Under the pieces are notes generated by a model, which saw nothing but the letters and a program-made list of their open reading frames with translations, was not told the origin of the DNA and searched no databases. Shown one piece after another: positions 1-5,496 of a stretch of 6,329 nt of DNA. The number at the start of each line of letters is the position of its first letter. Position 1 is the first letter of the stretch. Both the position numbers and the translations under genes were made by a program. The stretch is taken from assembly GCA_946183765.1 (NCBI GenBank), contig CAMHDC010000079.1, positions 1 to 6,329 on the forward strand, read 5' to 3'. This DNA is from an uncultured Clostridia bacterium. GTDB taxonomy: Bacteria; Bacillota; Clostridia; Christensenellales; CAG-138.

Positions 1-1444
1 CCTTGGCCCTGACCGCACCGGGATCGGTCTCGATAAGGTCCAAATCCTCGTCCATAGGGCTGGTGAAGGGATGGTGCATGGCCATGAACCGGCCTTCCTC
101 CTCGCTCCACTCGAATTGGGGGAACTCCACCACCCATAAGAGGGCGTAGGTGTTTTCGGGAATCAGCTTCAGCTTGTTGGCTACCTTCAAGCGCAAAGCG
201 CCCAGGGAAGCCCATACCACGCTGTTCTGATCTGCCACGATGAACAGCAGATCGCCCTTCTCGAAGTTGACCTTCTCTTCGATAGCGGCCACCTCTTCGG
301 GAGAAAGGAACTTGAGGATGGGGCTCTGGATGCCCTCGTCCTTGTAGTTCATCCAGGCCAGGCCCTTGGCCTTGTAGGTCTTGACGAACTCGCCTTCGGC
401 GTCGATCTCCTTGCGGGAGTAGTGGTGGGAACCGCCCTTCACGTTGATGCAGCGGACGGACCCGCCGTTTTTGACCGCATTGGCGAATACGGAAAAACCG
501 CTGTCCTTTACGATGTCGGTCAGGTCCTGAAGTTCCATGCCGAAGCGCACGTCGGGCTTGTCGGAACCGTAGCGATTCATGGCGTCTATCCACTTGATGC
601 GCGGAAGGGGATTGGGGATCTCCACGTCCAGGCATTCCTTGAACACCCGGCGCAGGAACCCCTCGTTCATGGCCATGACGTCGTCCTCTTCCACGAAGGA
701 CATTTCCAGGTCGATCTGCGTGAAATCAGGCTGCCGATCGGCTCTGAGGTCCTCGTCGCGGAAGCAGCGAGCGATCTGCATGTAGCGGTCGAAGCCGGAG
801 ACCATCAGCATCTGCTTAAAGAGCTGAGGGCTCTGCGGCAGAGCGTAGAAGCTGCCCGGGTGTACACGAGAGGGCACCAGATAATCCCGCGCGCCTTCGG
901 GGGTGCTGCCGGTCAGGACCGGCGTCTCGATCTCCACGAAGCCGTTCTCGGCGAAATACTCCCGGGTGATATGAGCGATCTTGTGCCGCATCATGAGATT
1001 CTTCTGCATGATGGGCCGACGAAGGTCCAGATACCGGTACTTGAGCCGCAAAAGCTCCCCGGCGTTGGTATCGTCACTGACCTCGAAGGGCGGCGTCTCG
1101 CTGACGGACAGGATCTTGAACTCCCTGACCTTCACCTCCACCTCGCCGGTCTTCATCTTCGGATTCACCATGTTGCCGGTCCTGGCTTCCAGGGTGCCCC
1201 GGATCGCCAGCACGTATTCCGAACGGATGGTGGACGCCCGATCATAATCCTCCGCGCTCAGGGTGCTGCTGTCGAACACCACCTGCATGAGGCCGGACCG
1301 GTCCCTGAGCTGGACAAAGATCAACGCACCCAAGTCACGGCGCACGTTGCACCAGCCCATCAGCGTCACTTCCCTGCCCACGTCCTCCTTCGAGAGTTCC
1401 GTGCAGTAACAGGTGCGTTTCCATCCTTGCAGCAATTCACTCAT
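1..1444 (-). CDS. aspS: Aspartyl-tRNA synthetase, C-terminally truncated by window edge
   Basis: Charges tRNA-Asp with aspartate in the cytoplasm (class II synthetase, subclass IIb). 481 codons are visible, of about 590 usual. An N-terminal OB-fold anticodon-binding domain (about residues 1-110) contains GWCNVRRDLGALIF (30-43). The catalytic domain follows with the flexible-loop segment TPEGARDYLVPSR (181-193), ALPQSPQLFKQ (201-211) and motif 2 around CFRDEDLRADRQPDFTQID (227-245). The bacterial GAD insertion (about 290-430) begins near RYGSDKPDVRF, and the catalytic core resumes at MAMHHPFTSP (454-463). Motif 3 and the C-terminus lie beyond position 1. The ATG start at 1444-1442 is supported by AGGAGG at 1453-1458, 8 nt upstream, and by the N-terminal alignment to known AspRS. 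The start overlaps the end of hisS by 8 nt (ATGAGTGA), so the two are co-transcribed and probably coupled. It shares the T-box control upstream of hisS. Leu38 in RRDLG matches tRNA-discriminating AspRS rather than the His seen in some non-discriminating enzymes; this is an inference. Confidence 0.97.
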   Translation of the reverse strand, partial: MSELLQGWKRTCYCTELSKEDVGREVTLMGWCNVRRDLGALIFVQLRDRSGLMQVVFDSSTLSAEDYDRASTIRSEYVLAIRGTLEARTGNMVNPKMKTGEVEVKVREFKILSVSETPPFEVSDDTNAGELLRLKYRYLDLRRPIMQKNLMMRHKIAHITREYFAENGFVEIETPVLTGSTPEGARDYLVPSRVHPGSFYALPQSPQLFKQMLMVSGFDRYMQIARCFRDEDLRADRQPDFTQIDLEMSFVEEDDVMAMNEGFLRRVFKECLDVEIPNPLPRIKWIDAMNRYGSDKPDVRFGMELQDLTDIVKDSGFSVFANAVKNGGSVRCINVKGGSHHYSRKEIDAEGEFVKTYKAKGLAWMNYKDEGIQSPILKFLSPEEVAAIEEKVNFEKGDLLFIVADQNSVVWASLGALRLKVANKLKLIPENTYALLWVVEFPQFEWSEEEGRFMAMHHPFTSPMDEDLDLIETDPGAVRAK

Positions 1445-2711
1445 TTTGATTGCCTCCTATCGTTTCTGCAATATCCTTCGCCGTAAGAGCGACTTCGATC
1501 TGCTCTCCGGTGTCCATTCTCTTTATGTTGCCCTTGCCGGCTGTGAGTTCGTTCTCGCCGATGACCAGCACGTGTTTGGCTTCCGTCTTGCCGGCATACT
1601 TGAAGTTGGCCTTGACGCTGCGGCCCACATGGTCCGTATCGGCAGAGAATCCCAGCTTTCTAAGGCCGTTCACCAGCTCGAACGACTTAAGACGTTCCGC
1701 ATCGCCCATGCCGAAGATCAGCACGTCCGTCGGTTCCGGCTTCGGGACTTCCACGCCCAGCTGATCGAGATACAGCAGGAGCCGCTCAATGCCCAAGCCG
1801 AAGCCCACCGCGGCGCACTCCGGGCCGCCGATCTGCTTCACCAGGCCGTCGTACCGACCGCCGCCGCAAAGGGTACCCTGTGCGCCTGCCGCGCCGGAGA
1901 CGATCTCGAACACGGTGCGGGTATAGTAGTCCAGTCCCCGGACCAGCATGGGATCCATCTCGTAAGGAATGCCGATGGCATCCAAATACCCGCGAAGCTT
2001 GTCCATATGGCTACGGCACTCATCGCACACGTAGTCCATGGTATGGGGCGCGTTGGCGTTGATCTTTTTGCAGCTCTCCACCTTGCAGTCCAACACCCGA
2101 AGCGGGTTCTTTTCAAGACGCACCTGGCAATCCTCGCAAAGCTCGTCCTTGTGTTCGACGAGATACGCTTTCAGCGCCGCCTGATACCGATCCCGGCACT
2201 TGGGGCAGCCGATGGAATTGAGCTTCACGGTCAGATCCCGGGCACCCATGGCGGTGAAAATGTCCCAGGCCATGGAGATGACCTCGGCGTCCGCACTGGG
2301 TTCAGGCGCGCCGAAGCATTCCACGCCGAACTGATGGTGCTCCCGAAGCCGTCCCGCCTGGGGCCGCTCATACCGGAACACGGGACAATTGAGGTAGTAA
2401 ACCTTCATGGGCATAGCCTCTGCAAACAATCCGTGCTCCACAAACATGCGCACGGTGCCGGCGGTGCCCTCAGGCTTCAACGTGATGCTGCGGCCGCCCT
2501 TGTCGTTGAAGGTGTACATCTCCTTCTGTACCACGTCCGTGGTATCGCCCACCGAACGCAAAAACAGCTCCGTGTGCTCGATGACCGGGGTGCGGATCTC
2601 TTTGAAGCCGTAGCGGGCTGTCGTCTTGCGGATCAACTCCTCCACGTACTGCCAGCGATAGCTTTCCGCCGGGGTTACGTCCCGGGTTCCCTTTGGTGCC
2701 TGATACGCCAT
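1437..2711 (-). CDS. hisS: Histidyl-tRNA synthetase
   Basis: Class II synthetase that attaches histidine to tRNA-His in the cytoplasm, usually as a homodimer. At 424 residues it is of normal bacterial length. It opens with the family N-terminus (PKGTRDVTP, 6-14). Motif 2 includes FRYERPQAGR (112-121) and the HHQFGVECFG segment (125-134). The histidine-specific signature LVRGLDYYTRTVFE is at 256-269, motif 3 GFGLGIERLL at 303-312, and the C-terminal anticodon-binding domain spans about 327-420. The insertion between motif 2 and the His signature carries four Cys pairs (169/172, 192/195, 209/214, 229/232). Such a Cys-rich insertion is common in Firmicutes HisRS and could bind metal, but that is inferred. 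The ATG at 2711 is fixed by AGGAGG at 2719-2724, 7 nt upstream. The gene is first in the hisS-aspS operon, directly behind a T-box leader. It does not look like the catalytically dead paralogue HisZ, because the His signatures and the C-terminal domain are present. Confidence 0.98.
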   Translation of the reverse strand: MAYQAPKGTRDVTPAESYRWQYVEELIRKTTARYGFKEIRTPVIEHTELFLRSVGDTTDVVQKEMYTFNDKGGRSITLKPEGTAGTVRMFVEHGLFAEAMPMKVYYLNCPVFRYERPQAGRLREHHQFGVECFGAPEPSADAEVISMAWDIFTAMGARDLTVKLNSIGCPKCRDRYQAALKAYLVEHKDELCEDCQVRLEKNPLRVLDCKVESCKKINANAPHTMDYVCDECRSHMDKLRGYLDAIGIPYEMDPMLVRGLDYYTRTVFEIVSGAAGAQGTLCGGGRYDGLVKQIGGPECAAVGFGLGIERLLLYLDQLGVEVPKPEPTDVLIFGMGDAERLKSFELVNGLRKLGFSADTDHVGRSVKANFKYAGKTEAKHVLVIGENELTAGKGNIKRMDTGEQIEVALTAKDIAETIGGNQNE

Positions 2712-2718
2712 AATCTTT

Positions 2719-2724
2719 CCTCCT
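2719..2724 (-). promoter_or_regulatory. Ribosome binding site of hisS
   Basis: AGGAGG lies 7 nt before the ATG at 2711. It is downstream of the terminator U-run (2731-2735), so the T-box acts by transcription termination and not by hiding this site. Confidence 0.9.
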
Positions 2725-2730
2725 GCTATG

Positions 2731-2770
2731 AAAAAGCGGCCCCGTCTCCATACGAGGGACGGAAGACCGC
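2731..2770 (-). terminator. T-box-controlled intrinsic terminator of the hisS-aspS leader
   Basis: The RNA can form an outer helix GCGGUC/GGCCGC (2770-2765 with 2741-2736), a UU bulge, an inner helix CCGUC/GACGG and further CC/GG pairs. Five U residues (2735-2731) follow directly. Its 5' strand is the end of the T-box sequence, so it cannot form together with the antiterminator. Only one U-run follows, and the hisS Shine-Dalgarno lies just beyond it. The terminator may also stop read-through transcripts from the upstream rel-dtd-MBL-hemZ operon, for which no separate terminator is visible. Confidence 0.88.
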
Positions 2771-2781
2771 GGTGCCACCCT
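2755..2781 (-). promoter_or_regulatory. T-box sequence and antiterminator
   Basis: The conserved 15-base T-box AGGGTGGCACCGCGG occupies 2781-2767. It pairs with the downstream CCGTCCCT: AGGG with CCCU and GCGG with CCGU, leaving a loop UCUU and the acceptor-binding bulge. The bulge reads UGGC, which would pair with a tRNA 3' end GCCA, meaning a discriminator base G. That fits tRNA-Asp (G73) and not bacterial tRNA-His (C73). The first part is seen directly; the tRNA identities are established knowledge. Confidence 0.95.
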
Positions 2782-2827
2782 GATTAAGCTAAAACGCTTC
2801 ACTCTGGTTCCTAACGCGAACTGCACG

Positions 2828-2847
2828 GCGGGCCATTTCCTGCCCGC
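2828..2847 (-). repeat. Middle hairpin of the T-box leader (Stem II/III region)
   Basis: Perfect 6-bp inverted repeat GCGGGC / GCCCGC with an 8-nt loop (AGGAAATG). It lies between Stem I and the antiterminator, where T-box leaders carry Stem II or III. I could not assign a clear Stem IIA/B pseudoknot by eye. Confidence 0.65.
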
Positions 2848-2953
2848 GGCTCCCGGATGTCCTTCGAAACGCCCTTTTCGCCCGGCTTCCACCATCCCGG
2901 GTTCGCTTTGGAAATCTCTGCGCTTTTACTCTTCCGTTCTTTGCTTTTGCTGT

Positions 2954-2982
2954 AGTATACCCGCCTTTTATGCGCTTGTCAA
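2954..2982 (-). promoter_or_regulatory. Sigma-A-type promoter of the hisS-aspS operon
   Basis: A perfect -35 box TTGACA (2982-2977) is followed by a 17-bp spacer and a -10 box TATACT (2959-2954), one base off consensus. Predicted start is near 2947. There is no TG extended -10; an A/T-rich stretch lies upstream of the -35. The TGA of the -35 box is the hemZ stop codon (2981-2979), so promoter and coding end are fused. Strong basal transcription with premature termination fits a T-box regulated operon. Confidence 0.92.
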
Positions 2983-4412
2983 TCCAAAAATAGTCGTTTT
3001 TTCTCGATGAACAGCTTATCCTGTTTCTGATACCAGGTGGACACGTCCTTGGGGCTGGGCAGCCGCTCCACCCGTTCGCCCACGCCGTATACTCGCTTAG
3101 TCATGGCGCCGGCACCATGAGAGAGGATGCTGACGGTCTCCTCCATCATGTCGATGTTGTAGACGCACTCCATACCGGGCTTGGCGTAGCCCACGTTCTC
3201 CAAATTGCCCTGCATATACTTCTGCCGGTACATATAATACGGTTTCATACCCATCTGCCGGGCCGCAGCCGCACCCATGCGGACCATCTCCTCCACCGCC
3301 GCGCCGTCGGGCAGAGGGTATTCCTCCAGCCGTGCTTTTAGCCGGGAGGAATGTTTGATGGCCAGGGTATGTACCGTGAGATTCTCCGGATCGAACTGAC
3401 TGATCGCTTCCAGCGTGTGGGCGAAGTCTTTCACGTCCTCCCCCGGCAGCCCCGCGATCAAATCCATATTGATGCAGTCAAAGCCCTCCTGCCTTGCCAT
3501 TTCGAAGCAGGCAGCGATATCCGCCGCCGTATGAAAGCGGCCGATGGCTTGGAGCGTCCTGTCGTTCATGGTTTGAGGATTGATGCTGATGCGGCTGACG
3601 CCATGGGCTTTCAGTACCTGCAGCTTCTCACGGGAAATGGTATCGGGCCGTCCCGCCTCCACGGTAAACTCGTGACCTGTGACGCCGTATGCCTCGTCCA
3701 ATGCGGAAAGGACCCTGTCCAGCTCTTCTGCAGAGAGCACGGTGGGCGTCCCGCCGCCGAAATAGAAGGTGCGCACCTGGAAGCCAGCTTCCTGCAGCAG
3801 ATCGGCCCCTTGACGAATATCCAGGATCAGATGGTCAGCATATTCGCTCAATACGCCTTCCTTCTTGGCCACCTCGGCTCCAAATGAACAATAAAGGCAT
3901 CGGCTGCGGCAGAAGGGAATATGCAGATATACGGAAGCGCTATTAGGCGCTACAGACTCGATATGGGGTCGCTGCACAGCGGTGATCTCCTCCACCAGCG
4001 ACTGTTTTTCAGGGGATACCGTGAACAGTTCCCGAAAGGAGCGCTTAGCCTCCCCTTCCCCTTGACGGCCTGCGATCTCCCGAAAAAGCTTGGTGGGGCG
4101 GATGCCCGTGAGCGATCCCCAGGGAGTGGCCACCGGGTACAGCGTCTGCATGACCTGATAAACGCACAGCTTCAGCGCCCGCTTCTGCTGCCGCTTTACG
4201 TCCAAAGCGTCCAGTCCTTCAGGGACCGGCACGATCTTCTCCATATGCTGGGGCATAGCCAGGCACCTGGCCTCGCCGCTTGCTAAAACGACGAACAGTT
4301 TAAGCTCCGCTTCCGGCGCATAGGGCAAGATGTCCGTCTGCCCCAAAAACAGACGGACCTCCTCGGTCATGTCGTTGAAAAAGCCTTTGGCGTTGGTAAT
4401 CAGCTGAACCAT
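2979..4412 (-). CDS. hemZ: HemZ-type radical SAM protein (annotated as coproporphyrinogen dehydrogenase)
   Basis: A 477-residue protein of the HemN/HemW superfamily, HemZ branch. An N-terminal extension of about 155 residues contains GSLTGIRPTKLFRE (99-112), typical of HemZ. A radical SAM TIM-barrel core follows: IPFCRSRCLYCSF (165-177) with Cys168, Cys172 and Cys175 as likely [4Fe-4S] ligands, FYFGGGTPT (216-224) near the SAM site, and DLIAGLPGE (317-325). The C-terminus carries the HemZ block YRQKYMQGNLENVGY (395-409). By family name it would convert coproporphyrinogen III to protoporphyrinogen IX without oxygen. However, the fourth Cys of true HemN (CX3CX2CXC) is replaced by Phe177, as in HemW, so the activity is doubtful. 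The ATG at 4412 overlaps the MBL gene by 13 nt and has only a weak Shine-Dalgarno, so translation is probably coupled. The stop lies inside the hisS promoter -35 box, with no terminator in between. Confidence 0.93.
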   Translation of the reverse strand: MVQLITNAKGFFNDMTEEVRLFLGQTDILPYAPEAELKLFVVLASGEARCLAMPQHMEKIVPVPEGLDALDVKRQQKRALKLCVYQVMQTLYPVATPWGSLTGIRPTKLFREIAGRQGEGEAKRSFRELFTVSPEKQSLVEEITAVQRPHIESVAPNSASVYLHIPFCRSRCLYCSFGAEVAKKEGVLSEYADHLILDIRQGADLLQEAGFQVRTFYFGGGTPTVLSAEELDRVLSALDEAYGVTGHEFTVEAGRPDTISREKLQVLKAHGVSRISINPQTMNDRTLQAIGRFHTAADIAACFEMARQEGFDCINMDLIAGLPGEDVKDFAHTLEAISQFDPENLTVHTLAIKHSSRLKARLEEYPLPDGAAVEEMVRMGAAAARQMGMKPYYMYRQKYMQGNLENVGYAKPGMECVYNIDMMEETVSILSHGAGAMTKRVYGVGERVERLPSPKDVSTWYQKQDKLFIEKKRLFLD

Positions 4413-5038
4413 GGGTGATCCCGATACACGTTCATAGGATTGAACTGCTTCTCATGCTCGATGGTGGTGCTTTCCTCATGTCCGGGGTAGACCGTATACC
4501 CCTCGAGGGCATACAGCTTATGGAACAGGGAGTCCATCAGCTCCCGCATATTCCCGCCCAGGTCCGTGCGGCCCACACTTTCACAGAAAAGGGTGTCGCC
4601 GGTGAACACGACCTGTTCGTCATCCACGATATAGCACACGCCGCCTTTGGTGTGGCCGGGTGTCTCCAGCACCCGGAAGGTGAGGCCGCCCGCTTCGATC
4701 CTGTCCCCCTCCCGGACGAACACGTCCGCAGCGCAGGGTTTCAGACCGTAGCTCATGGCGGAGATATAGGAGGCTTTGCCTTCGGCCATGGAAGAATCCG
4801 CCTCATGGATATACACTTTTGCGCCTGTCTTTGTCTTTAGGTCTGCCGCCCCCCACACATGGTCGAAGTGACCGTGAGTCAGCAGGATATGGGTACAAGC
4901 AAGGCCCTTTTTCTGAAGCTCATCGCAGATAAGTCGGGCGTCCGCCGGGTCGATGACGGCACAGGTGGGGCTGCCCTCCCGACGCACGATATAGGAATTG
5001 GCCATGACGGGACCGCAGGGAATGGCGATGATCTCCAT
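4400..5038 (-). CDS. MBL-fold metallohydrolase, glyoxalase II-like
   Basis: A 212-residue cytosolic metallo-beta-lactamase-fold hydrolase with no signal peptide or membrane segment. The metal ligands are all present: THGHFDH (54-60, giving His55, His57, Asp59 and His60), ETPGHTKGG (125-133, His129), FTGDTLF (145-151, Asp148) and YPGHEE (184-189, His187). This is the glyoxalase II / YqgX-like group. It lacks the C-terminal substrate-binding helical domain of classical GloB (about 250 residues), so hydrolysis of S-lactoylglutathione cannot be assumed; a thioester or related ester is a reasonable guess. The ATG at 5038 follows the dtd stop by 3 nt, and its Shine-Dalgarno AAAGGAG (5054-5048) is inside the last dtd codons. 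Its 3' end overlaps hemZ by 13 nt. This family often accompanies rel, dtd and hemZ in Clostridia, but what it does there is not known to me. Confidence 0.93.
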   Translation of the reverse strand: MEIIAIPCGPVMANSYIVRREGSPTCAVIDPADARLICDELQKKGLACTHILLTHGHFDHVWGAADLKTKTGAKVYIHEADSSMAEGKASYISAMSYGLKPCAADVFVREGDRIEAGGLTFRVLETPGHTKGGVCYIVDDEQVVFTGDTLFCESVGRTDLGGNMRELMDSLFHKLYALEGYTVYPGHEESTTIEHEKQFNPMNVYRDHPWFS

Positions 5039-5041
5039 GCT

Positions 5042-5491
5042 TCAGAACTCCTTTCGGCTGTTGAGCAGGATGGTGAAGGGACCGTCGTTGACCAGGGACA
5101 CCTGCATATCCGCCATAAATGTGCCGCTTTCCACAGGTATCCCGCCCTCCCGCATATAGGCTTTGACGGTCTCGAAGAGGGGCTTGGCCTTCTCAGGCCG
5201 CTCGGCGGCGATATAGCTGGGCCGCCGACCGTGACGGGCGTCGCCGGAGAGAGTGAACTGGCTGACCGCCAGGATGCTGCCGCCAACGTCGCCTACGGAA
5301 AGATTGGGGACGCCGTTTGCGTCGTCGAACACCCGCAGGCCCACACACTTGTCGGCGATGTACCGGGCATCCTTCTCCGTATCCCCTACCTCCACACCGA
5401 TGAGGACCATCAATCCCTTTTCGATGGACGCAGTGAGCTCACCTCTGATGGAAACGGAGGATGAAAGCACCCGCTGTACGACGGCTCGCAT
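5042..5491 (-). CDS. dtd: D-aminoacyl-tRNA deacylase
   Basis: A homodimeric cytosolic proofreading enzyme that hydrolyses D-aminoacyl-tRNA (such as D-Tyr-tRNA) and glycyl-tRNA-Ala, recycling the tRNA. At 149 residues it has the family's full length. It starts with the conserved MRAVVQRV. It carries SQFTL (77-81) and, near the C-terminus, NDGPFT (135-140), whose Gly137-Pro138 is the cross-subunit Gly-cisPro pair that excludes L-amino acids. The usual form is NxGPVT, so Phe139 replaces the common Val; I would treat this as a tolerated variant. The ATG at 5491 has GGGAGG just upstream, inside the end of rel, and lies 5 nt after the rel stop. The pairing with rel is widespread in Bacillota and suggests a shared transcript. 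Confidence 0.97.
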   Translation of the reverse strand: MRAVVQRVLSSSVSIRGELTASIEKGLMVLIGVEVGDTEKDARYIADKCVGLRVFDDANGVPNLSVGDVGGSILAVSQFTLSGDARHGRRPSYIAAERPEKAKPLFETVKAYMREGGIPVESGTFMADMQVSLVNDGPFTILLNSRKEF

Positions 5492-5496
5492 CTTGA

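Larger units (their letters stand above)
2712..2947 (-). promoter_or_regulatory. T-box riboswitch leader, predicted to sense uncharged tRNA-Asp
   Basis: This 5' leader, about 236 nt long, controls hisS-aspS by tRNA-dependent antitermination. Stem I base: CGGA (2936-2933) with UCCG (2857-2854). The specifier loop has the loop-E strand AGUA (2930-2927) opposite GAAGGACA, where GAC (2861-2859) sits in the usual place after GAA-N and before a purine. Next come helix AGCGC/GCGUU (2924-2920 with 2872-2868), the AG bulge AGAGA (2919-2915), helix UUUC/GAAA, and an apical hairpin CCCGG/CCGGG. The apical loop contains GGUGGAA (2893-2887), matching the GGUGNRA consensus. A GC-rich hairpin (2847-2828) and a small AAGC/GCUU hairpin come before the T-box sequence. 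The triplet CAU overlaps GAC by one base, but its U pairs in the Stem I base, so a His reading is less likely. Transcription start is estimated from the -10 box, not mapped. Confidence 0.93.

Noticed and set aside
422..1486. Long plus-strand open frame (354 codons) opposite aspS
   Set aside because: It is antisense to a clearly recognised AspRS, shows no family motif, is rich in His/Leu/Ala/Gly as expected from mirrored GC-biased codons, and has no convincing Shine-Dalgarno.
1413..2783. Long plus-strand open frame (456 codons) opposite hisS and the T-box
   Set aside because: It covers hisS almost exactly on the other strand and reads on through the T-box terminator. It has no recognisable domain and is best explained as a codon-bias shadow.
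2857..2859. CAU as the true specifier (His)
   Set aside because: It would use the U that pairs in the Stem I base helix, and the UGGC bulge disagrees with C73 of tRNA-His. It is kept only as a possible secondary reading.
2470..2895. Minus-strand open frame of 141 codons running through the T-box leader into hisS
   Set aside because: It lies out of frame with hisS, and its first half is structured leader RNA with conserved T-box elements. The protein resembles nothing I know.
2979..3040. Possible terminator at the end of hemZ
   Set aside because: No GC-rich inverted repeat followed by U residues was found; the A/T-rich stretch there is coding for the Lys/Leu/Phe-rich HemZ tail.
4859..5464. 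Plus-strand open frame of 201 codons opposite dtd and the MBL gene
   Set aside because: It is antisense to two confident genes and has no motif of its own.
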